In this document: one piece after another, positions 1 to 6,275 of the stretch
How positions within the stretch are numbered: the first letter of the stretch is position 1
How the letters are laid out: each line of letters opens with the position of its first letter
NCBI GenBank assembly: GCA_937863625.1
Contig: CALMGO010000434.1
Location: 1 to 9,694, forward strand
Source: an uncultured bacterium
Lineage (GTDB): Bacteria; Planctomycetota; DG-23; SLPQ01
Length of the DNA stretch: 9,694 bases
Reading direction: 5' to 3'
Program-made: the position numbers and the translations under genes
The notes under the pieces: model-generated
What the model was told of the DNA's origin: nothing
The model's database searches: none
The model's input: only the letters and a program-made list of their open reading frames with translations

Positions 1-3000
1 CGCATCTCCGTCTCGCCCGGGATGAGTATCTCGCCTGCACCTGGGGCTGGTTCTCCCGACTTTGTCTGGGCGATCATCGCCTCGACGCGCGCCGTGAACT
101 CGGCAATCGGCATAAAGAGCTCCGGGTCTATCGCCATGAAGAAATGCCCGAGGTCCGACCCCTCCCCCGGCCTATGGAGGTTTTCCCGGCGATGGTCGCC
201 GCAAAATCCGGCGCCGCTCATGACTCCTGCCAGCACCTCCATGATCATCGCGAGGCCGTAACCCTTGTGCCCCCCGATTGGTGCACCGAGGCCTGCGGCC
301 AGGTCGGCCAGGTTCGTCGAAGGGCGGCCGAAACGATCGAGAATCCACCCCGGCGGCAACGGCCGGCCCTCGGCAAGATGCACGCCGATGCGGCCGCGAG
401 GGGCGACGCTCATCGCAATATCGAGGACGATAGGGCAGCGGCGCCCCGCGGGAATCCCCACGCCCAGCGGATCGTTCCCGAAGGTGGGTGTCACGCCGCC
501 GGTAGGCGCCAGGATTAAAGGGCCGTTGGTGGTGCACACGCCGATGAGCCCTTCGCGCGCGGCCATCCACGCGTAATGCCCCGCTGCGCCGAAATGGTTC
601 GAACGGCGCACTGTGACCATTCCCACGCCTGCCTTCCGCGCCTTGCCGATCGCAGTCTCCATGCCGAGAACGGCGGCCCATTGGCCCGGGCCGTTGTCGG
701 CATCCGCGCGAACGCTGACGGCAGTCTCGTGCTCGACGCGAAACTCAGGGTGCGCATTGATGATGCCCGCGGCGACCCGCCGCGCGTATCGCGGGATGTC
801 GCCCATGTTGTGCGTCGGCTGCCCGCGTAGGCTCGATTCGAGCTGCACCTCGGTCACGACACCCGCGACTTCCGGCGCGAGACCTGCCTTTTCCAGCGCC
901 TCCCTGCCGAATGCACGCAGTCTCTCAACGTTGACGATGACCGGCGCTTCCGCGTCCGTAAAAACAGCCGCTTCAGCGTTTGGCGCCGCGTCCGCGGCAG
1001 GCTCAGACTCGGCGGGTGCTTCGAGAGACACGCGCGCCACCCGAGCCAGCCCGGCAACCGTCTGGTGCCGGAAAAGCTCCGCGAGACTCACCTCAATGCC
1101 GGCCTGTTTCGCGCGAAGAACGATCTGAACGCTTAAGAGTGAGTTGCCTCCCATGTCGAAAAAGTTGTCATCTACGCCTACGCGGTCAACGCCGAGGACG
1201 TCCTGCCAGACCTGAGTCAGCGCGTTTTCAACCGGTGTACGCGGCGCGACAAAACGACGGACGGATTTCTCTCGCTCATTTTGCGCTTCGCGTTGACTTT
1301 CGATTTTGGCCAGGCGCGTGGACAGGGATTTTCGGTCCAGCTTGCCCGTCGGCGTCACTGGCATGGCATCGAGTGTGATGAATGCCGAAGGAACCATATA
1401 CTCCGGAAGCGTGTGCTTCGCGAAGTCTCGCAGTTCCATCGTCAGTCGGCCCGGCGCGTCGCATGCCGTGCCCGGCACGACAAACGCCGCCAGGCGCTGC
1501 GCGTCGGCGACGACCACAGCGTCGTCGATCTGCGGATGTCGCCTGAGGACGGCTTCAATCTCGCCTGGCTCGATACGGAACCCGCGCACCTTGATCTGGT
1601 CGTCCGCGCGGCCGATAAACTCTACTACACCGTCCGGCCTGTACCGCGCGATGTCCCCCGTTCGGTAGAGCCGCGCTCCGGGGGCGTCGCTCGAGGGGTC
1701 GGCAACGAAGCGCTCGCTTGAGAGTTCCGGATGTCCGAGATACCCTTTGGCGACTCCTGCGCCGCCGATGTATAGCTCGCCTCGCGCGCCGACCGGCGCC
1801 AACCGCATTGAAGCGTCGAGCACGTACGCGCGCGTGTTGGCGATTGGACGACCAATCGGCACTATGCCTTCGCGCCCTGCGCCCGAAGGGGGAATCGGAT
1901 AGGTCATTACAATGCCCGTCGTCTCCGTCTGACCGAACATATTAACGATACGCGCCTCATGCCCGAAGCCGACAGTCCACTTTTCCGGCAGGTCAGCCGG
2001 CAAAGGCTCGCTCGCGGAGAGTATGAGCCGGAGGTCGTTATCCAGCAGGTCCGCGCGCGCCGAGTGGCCCAATGACTCCAAAACCTGGACCGACATGCGC
2101 CAGTACGACGGTACGATGTCGATTACTGACACGCGACACGCACGTATGAGTTCAAAAAGCGCCTTGGGGTCCCTGATATCGTCGGCCGTGGCAACTATGA
2201 CGGTCGCACCGCTCGAGAGCGGCACTGCAAGCTGCCGCACCGACGATGAAAACGCAAACGACGCAGTGTGGAGACACCGGTCGGAGCCTTCGATTCCCAC
2301 GGCGTCGCGCATCGCCTGGACATAGTGCGCCAGGTTCCCATGCGTGACTTCGACTCCCTTGGGCCGTCCCGTCGAACCGGAGGTGTAAATGACATATGCA
2401 AGGTCAGACGGCGCAACCGTGCCGTCGATATTATCGTCGCTCTCTTCGGCGATTGCCGTCCGGTCGCCGTCCAGGCACACAAGTTCCGGCGCGGCATGTC
2501 CGGAGCCATTCCCTCCGGCCCGCCCGCGCGACGTAACGTGAAGCATCGTTGCAAGGCTGACATCCCCGCCGCAGGACAGGTCCTGCCTTGTGACGAGAAC
2601 CGCCGCGCCTGAGTCCTCCAGCATGAAGGCGAGGCGGTCAGGCGGGTACTCCGGGTCAAGCGGTACGTATGCGCCGCCGGCCTTGAGCACACCCAGCACC
2701 GCCACCGCCATCTCTTCGCCGCGCGCCAGGGCTATGGCCGCGAGCGCCCCCGGCTTCACTCCGCGCCGCCTGAGGTGCCGCGCCAGTTTGTTCGCCTCGG
2801 TATTGAGCTGCGCGTACGAAAGGCTTTTGCCCGAGCACTCCACCGCGACGGCGTCAGGCATCAGTTGGGCCTGTCTTTCGAAAAGGCGGTGAAAGCAGCA
2901 GCCCTCTTCGTAAGACTTCCCTGTCTTATTCCATTCGACCTCCAGCAGGCGCCGCTCCGCATCGGGCATCACCGGCAGTTCCGATAGACGCCGCTCGGAG

Positions 3001-6000
3001 TCGCCCGCAATCCCGGCAAGAAGCGTCCCGAAATGCGCGGCAAGCCGATCGATCGTAGCCGCGTCAAAGAGGTCGGCATCGTACTGCCATGTCAGAGCCA
3101 GGCCGTCAGGCGTCTTGAAGACGTAGAGAGTCACCTCAAATTTCGCGCCGCCGCTGTCAGCCTTAAAAGGACGCGCCGTCACCCCCGGCGCGAGTTCGAA
3201 CGGAGGCCCGCTCATCACCTCGCCGCCCCACAACGCCTGAACCTCGCCCCCTGCCGCCTGAAGAGTTTCGGGAAGATTCTGAAACGCGAACATGACCTGC
3301 ACAAGCGGCACGCGGCCGGGCTCCCGTTCAGGGTGCAACTGCTCGACCAACATCTCAAACGGCAGATTCTGGTGTGCGTAGGCTCCGCGCGCGGTCGCGC
3401 TCACGCGGCGCAGGAGTTCACTGAAGAGTGGATCCCCCGAAAGGTCGGTGCGCAGCAAAAGCGTATTGGCGAAAAATCCGATGAGGCCCTCCGTTTCGAG
3501 CCGCGGCCGGTTGGCGATCGGGATACCCACCGCGACGTCACCCTGACCCGTGTAGCGCAGGAGCAGCGTTTTGAAGGCTGCAAGCACCGTCATAAAGAGC
3601 GTCGCGCCCTCGCGCCGCCTCAAGGCCTCGAGTTTGCCGGTCACGTCCCGTGCTACTAACGTCTGGCGTCTTGCGCCTTTGTGCGTCCGCGAAGCGCCAC
3701 GAGGCCGGTCGGCGGGCAGCTCGATTACAGCAGGCGCTGTCGGGAACACACGCTTCCAATACGCAATCTCCCTGTCCAGCGCGCCACCGCTCAGCCACTC
3801 GCGCTGCCAGGCGGCAAAATCCGTGTATTGGACGGGCAGCTCCGGCAGCGACACCCCCCGCCCCGCCGCGAAACCGCCGTAGAGCGCTGCCAACTCCCGA
3901 TATAAAACGCCGGTGGACCAGCCGTCACAGACGATGTGGTGTATCGTGAGAAGCAGCGCATGGTACTCCGGCCCGAGGCGCAGGAGAACTGCGCGAAAGA
4001 GCGGCCCGACGGCGAGGTTGAACGGGCGCGCGGCCTCCTCGGCGGCCATGCGGAGCGCCTCTGCCTCGCGTTGTGGCTCAGGCACGGCGCCCAGGTCGAC
4101 GACAGGGAGTTCCGCGGTTTTGAAATCGGCAATGACCTGGACGGCCTCGCCGTCTGCTACCTGGAAGGTCGTTCGCAGCGTGTCGTGGCGGCGTCGTATC
4201 TCGTCGAGGCTCGCCGCCAGCGCCCCCTCGTCAAGCACACCGACAATTCGCAGCGGTGCCGACATGTTGTACGCGCTGCCGCTTTCCATCCGGTCGAGAA
4301 ACCACAGCCGCTGTTGCGCAAAGGACAGCGCAAACGGCCCGCGCCCGCCGCGCCGCTCAATGGCGCCAACCGCCTTCGCAGGATACGCCCCGTCTTGCTT
4401 CGCGTCTTCTCCGTGCTTCCGGCCGCCGGCCCTCTCGTCCACAAGTTGTGCAAGTCCCGCAATGGTTGGCCTCTCGAAAAGACTCTGCATCGACACTTCG
4501 ACGTGAAATCCGTCGACTAGCCGCGCCGCAACACGGCTCGCGGCCAGCGAGTGCCCGCCCAGGTGGAAAAAGTTGTCGTGAATGCCCGGAGGGTCGATGC
4601 CGAGAACTTCGGTCCAGATGTCCGCGAGTTTGCGTTCGGTCGGGGAACGGGGAGCCGCAGCTTCGCGCCGCGAAAAGGCTTCTCGCCCGGCAGCCGTCAA
4701 ATTCAGTTTCTCGGCCAGCCCGATGCGCAGCGGCTTCCCTGTGGGGCCTTTTGGAATATCGTCGACGACTGCGATGTCTTGCGGCACTTTGAAGTACGCC
4801 AACCGCGCCGCGGCAAAGTCGCGGATGTCCTCGATGACGCGATGATGCCCGTCTCCACCCGAAGCGTCAGGCCAACTCGACTTCAGGACGACCGCGGCTG
4901 CCACGTTCTCCCCGAGCGCCTCGTGAGGAACCGCAAAGGAGACGGCCTCCACAACAGCCGGATGGCTCATCAGGACTTCGTCTACTTCGCGCGGCGATAT
5001 CTTCTCGCCGCCCCTGTTTATGATCTCCTTGACGCGGCCGGTGACGAAAAGAAATCCGTCCTTGTCAAAACGGCCCATGTCGCCGGTGCGAAGCCACCCG
5101 TCGACGAAGGCATCACGGTTCACGTCGCAGTCGCTTGCATAGCCTTCTATGACGTTGGCCCCGCGGATTACAATCTCGCCGGTCACTCCCGCCGGAATTA
5201 CACGGCCATCTTCGTCCATAATCGCGATGTCAGGCCCGGCGGCCCGACCTACAGAGCCGATTTTGCGCTCATCGGGGGCTGCACGGTTGCTGGCAATCTG
5301 CGGAGCCGCCTCGGTCATCCCGTATGCCTCTATGAAAGGCGCGCGGAAAGCCTCTTCCATCTGTTCCATCACCTGCCGAGGCATGGCCGCTGAAGCCGAG
5401 CGGATAAAACGCAGCTCCGCCCTCGCGGCGACATCCGGATAGCGTTTGGCGATGTCGAGCACCGCGCGGTGTATCGGCGGAGCCGCCGAGTACCAGGTCG
5501 GGCGAAATTCCTCAAGCCACTCGAAGAACCGCTCCTCGGAAAACCCCGGCGTGCAGACGACGCTCGCCCCCGCCGCAAGTGAAGCGAAAAGAACGCTCAG
5601 GCCGTGTATGTGAAATAGCGGCATAACGACAAGAGAGCGGTCGTTCTTGGTCAACCGGACGGCTTCACGGATGTTGCGCGCTGCAACGCAGATGTTGCGG
5701 TGCGTCAGCGGCACGAGCTTCGGCCGAGCGGCCGAGCCCGACGTATGAAGCGCCAGCGCGATATCATCCGGCCCGGCAAAACGGTTGCCAACCGTCGCGC
5801 CGCGGCCTTCGCCTGAAAGCGTAAACACGCCGGCCTCGGCATCTTTGTCCGCCCCGATTTCGAGTACCATGATGCCGCGCGAGCGCGCCACAGCCGCAGC
5901 CGCGGACTTGCTGCCCGCAGGCACTATGACTGCCTTGGCATCGAGGTCTGCCAGGTAATAATCCAGTTCGCTCTCGCGATAGGCCGGGTTAAGTGGTGCG

Positions 6001-6275
6001 CACGTCGCTCCGGCGGCCACGGCGATGGAAACCACCGCCGTTTCGGGCCCGTCCGGAAGCACCGTCGCCACGCGGTCCCTGCCCCCAATGCCCAAAGCCG
6101 CCATAGCCTTCACGGTTTCTTCCACCTGCAGGCGAAGGGCGCGGTAGGTCAGGGGGCGGCGTCCTGGGGCGAGGATGGCGAGCGCGTCGCCTCTGGTGGC
6201 GGCCTGCGCAGAGATGAGCCCGCAGAGACAGTCCTGCAGGTCGTTGTTGCCCTGCTCCGTTGACCGCGCGCTCAT
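1..6275 (-). CDS. Multidomain NRPS with C-terminal Ldh_2-type dehydrogenase domain (A-PCP-C-A-PCP-Ldh_2), 3' end outside window
   Basis: A single frame stays open for 2091 codons from ATG 6275 to the left edge. It was read in one phase through every diagnostic motif. Domains by residue: A1 about 12-525 (TSGSAARPK at 178, EAYGMTEA at 316, A10 Lys514); PCP1 about 545-612 (GGHS, phosphopantetheine Ser576); C about 645-1105 (HHIVCDG at 779); A2 about 1125-1655 (TSGSTGRPKG at 1298, A10 Lys1645); PCP2 1676-1745 (GGNS, Ser1712); an Ala/Glu-rich linker 1746-1779; and Ldh_2 from about 1780 to the edge. The protein should be cytoplasmic, adding an amino or other acid to an acyl starter on carrier arms. 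GGAGGG lies 6 nt before the ATG, which overlaps the upstream stop codon, so the two genes are probably translationally coupled. No thioesterase or terminal reductase is seen, though more domains could follow outside the window. Product unknown. The architecture is read directly; the substrates are inference. Confidence 0.93.
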   Translation of the reverse strand, partial: MSARSTEQGNNDLQDCLCGLISAQAATRGDALAILAPGRRPLTYRALRLQVEETVKAMAALGIGGRDRVATVLPDGPETAVVSIAVAAGATCAPLNPAYRESELDYYLADLDAKAVIVPAGSKSAAAAVARSRGIMVLEIGADKDAEAGVFTLSGEGRGATVGNRFAGPDDIALALHTSGSAARPKLVPLTHRNICVAARNIREAVRLTKNDRSLVVMPLFHIHGLSVLFASLAAGASVVCTPGFSEERFFEWLEEFRPTWYSAAPPIHRAVLDIAKRYPDVAARAELRFIRSASAAMPRQVMEQMEEAFRAPFIEAYGMTEAAPQIASNRAAPDERKIGSVGRAAGPDIAIMDEDGRVIPAGVTGEIVIRGANVIEGYASDCDVNRDAFVDGWLRTGDMGRFDKDGFLFVTGRVKEIINRGGEKISPREVDEVLMSHPAVVEAVSFAVPHEALGENVAAAVVLKSSWPDASGGDGHHRVIEDIRDFAAARLAYFKVPQDIAVVDDIPKGPTGKPLRIGLAEKLNLTAAGREAFSRREAAAPRSPTERKLADIWTEVLGIDPPGIHDNFFHLGGHSLAASRVAARLVDGFHVEVSMQSLFERPTIAGLAQLVDERAGGRKHGEDAKQDGAYPAKAVGAIERRGGRGPFALSFAQQRLWFLDRMESGSAYNMSAPLRIVGVLDEGALAASLDEIRRRHDTLRTTFQVADGEAVQVIADFKTAELPVVDLGAVPEPQREAEALRMAAEEAARPFNLAVGPLFRAVLLRLGPEYHALLLTIHHIVCDGWSTGVLYRELAALYGGFAAGRGVSLPELPVQYTDFAAWQREWLSGGALDREIAYWKRVFPTAPAVIELPADRPRGASRTHKGARRQTLVARDVTGKLEALRRREGATLFMTVLAAFKTLLLRYTGQGDVAVGIPIANRPRLETEGLIGFFANTLLLRTDLSGDPLFSELLRRVSATARGAYAHQNLPFEMLVEQLHPEREPGRVPLVQVMFAFQNLPETLQAAGGEVQALWGGEVMSGPPFELAPGVTARPFKADSGGAKFEVTLYVFKTPDGLALTWQYDADLFDAATIDRLAAHFGTLLAGIAGDSERRLSELPVMPDAERRLLEVEWNKTGKSYEEGCCFHRLFERQAQLMPDAVAVECSGKSLSYAQLNTEANKLARHLRRRGVKPGALAAIALARGEEMAVAVLGVLKAGGAYVPLDPEYPPDRLAFMLEDSGAAVLVTRQDLSCGGDVSLATMLHVTSRGRAGGNGSGHAAPELVCLDGDRTAIAEESDDNIDGTVAPSDLAYVIYTSGSTGRPKGVEVTHGNLAHYVQAMRDAVGIEGSDRCLHTASFAFSSSVRQLAVPLSSGATVIVATADDIRDPKALFELIRACRVSVIDIVPSYWRMSVQVLESLGHSARADLLDNDLRLILSASEPLPADLPEKWTVGFGHEARIVNMFGQTETTGIVMTYPIPPSGAGREGIVPIGRPIANTRAYVLDASMRLAPVGARGELYIGGAGVAKGYLGHPELSSERFVADPSSDAPGARLYRTGDIARYRPDGVVEFIGRADDQIKVRGFRIEPGEIEAVLRRHPQIDDAVVVADAQRLAAFVVPGTACDAPGRLTMELRDFAKHTLPEYMVPSAFITLDAMPVTPTGKLDRKSLSTRLAKIESQREAQNEREKSVRRFVAPRTPVENALTQVWQDVLGVDRVGVDDNFFDMGGNSLLSVQIVLRAKQAGIEVSLAELFRHQTVAGLARVARVSLEAPAESEPAADAAPNAEAAVFTDAEAPVIVNVERLRAFGREALEKAGLAPEVAGVVTEVQLESSLRGQPTHNMGDIPRYARRVAAGIINAHPEFRVEHETAVSVRADADNGPGQWAAVLGMETAIGKARKAGVGMVTVRRSNHFGAAGHYAWMAAREGLIGVCTTNGPLILAPTGGVTPTFGNDPLGVGIPAGRRCPIVLDIAMSVAPRGRIGVHLAEGRPLPPGWILDRFGRPSTNLADLAAGLGAPIGGHKGYGLAMIMEVLAGVMSGAGFCGDHRRENLHRPGEGSDLGHFFMAIDPELFMPIAEFTARVEAMIAQTKSGEPAPGAGEILIPGETEM
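3..938 (-). other. C-terminal Ldh_2-family (malate/L-lactate dehydrogenase type) NAD(P)H oxidoreductase domain
   Basis: Residues from about 1780 to the window edge match the Ldh_2 family (AllD ureidoglycolate dehydrogenase, DpkA cyclic-imine reductase, sulfolactate and malate dehydrogenases) from end to end. In order they show LRGQPTHNMGDIPRY (His1822, at the family's RGxxSHG site), ADADNGPGQWAA, VRRSNHFGAAGHYAWMA (His1894), TNGPLILAPTGG, GNDPLGVGIPA, LDIAMS (Asp1952), GWILDRFGRPST, GGHKGYGLA (Lys2004), LAGVMSGAGF and the tail motif IPGETEM. Family proteins of about 330-360 residues reduce 2-keto acids or cyclic imines with NAD(P)H, use a fold unrelated to Rossmann enzymes, and are dimers. 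About 312 residues are visible, so some 20-35 residues of the domain probably remain outside the window. I know of no NRPS in which this family is the standard terminal domain. Confidence 0.9.
1311..2903 (-). other. A2 adenylation domain with non-canonical pocket (no Asp235)
   Basis: This is a canonical NRPS adenylation fold: YTSGSTGRPKG (Tyr1297 onward), NMFGQTETTG, LYRTGDIARY, GRADDQIKVRGFRIE, and PTGKLDR with Lys1645. The pocket was aligned by eye to GrsA PheA through the segment ASFAFSSSVRQL. That gives Ser235, Ser236, Arg239, Asp278, Ile299, Ser301, Met322, Gly330, Ile331 and Lys517. The usual Asp235, which binds the substrate alpha-amine, is Ser. Domains lacking this Asp often activate keto, hydroxy, aryl or beta-amino acids, so a standard L-alpha-amino acid is doubtful. 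Arg239 could pair with a carboxylate or keto group on the substrate, which is inference. I do not recognise the code. Confidence 0.85.
2961..4343 (-). other. NRPS condensation (C) domain, LCL-like
   Basis: The domain opens with LSFAQQRLWFLDRM (C1 motif, from residue 650). It carries the intact catalytic motif HHIVCDGWS (residues 779-787; the second His is the catalytic one in this family) and later IGFFANTLLLRTDLSG and AYAHQNLPFEMLVEQL. These forms are typical of LCL domains, which join an L-configured or achiral upstream acyl group to a downstream acceptor. No epimerisation domain precedes it. It is the only C domain in the visible assembly line and should join the unit on PCP1 to the unit on PCP2. 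If the acceptor were a hydroxy acid the product would be an ester, which some C domains can form. Confidence 0.9.
4701..6242 (-). other. A1 domain: acyl-CoA-ligase-like adenylation (loading) domain
   Basis: This belongs to the ANL superfamily but resembles acyl-CoA or oxalyl-CoA ligases more than amino acid A domains. The signs are a P-loop followed by LVPLTHRN, the pair MPLFHIHGL and TWYSAAPPIH, A5 motif EAYGMTEA (residues 316-323), and an A8 hinge of the form GRVKEIINRGGEKISP instead of the NRPS form GRxDxQVKxRGxRIE. The catalytic Lys514 lies in GPTGKPLR. It probably forms an acyl-adenylate from a carboxylic acid that lacks an alpha-amine and passes it to PCP1. The fatty acyl-AMP ligase insertion was not recognised, so a long-chain fatty acid is not specifically supported. 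The acid cannot be named. The P-loop reads TSGSAARPK where TSGTTGRPK is common. Confidence 0.82.

Noticed and set aside
1..938. Ldh_2 region as a separate downstream gene joined by a lost stop codon
   Set aside because: No stop, start or ribosome-binding site is seen between PCP2 and the domain, and the Ala/Glu-rich linker looks like a normal interdomain linker. An assembly error cannot be excluded from sequence alone.
1041..1250. GGNS in PCP2 as a sign of an inactive carrier protein
   Set aside because: The modified Ser1712 is present, and the residue before it varies among working PCPs (His, Asp, Asn).
4551..5393. Long plus-strand open frame (280 codons) opposite A1/PCP1
   Set aside because: It is antisense to clear ANL-domain motifs and its composition looks like shadow coding; no signal or known domain.
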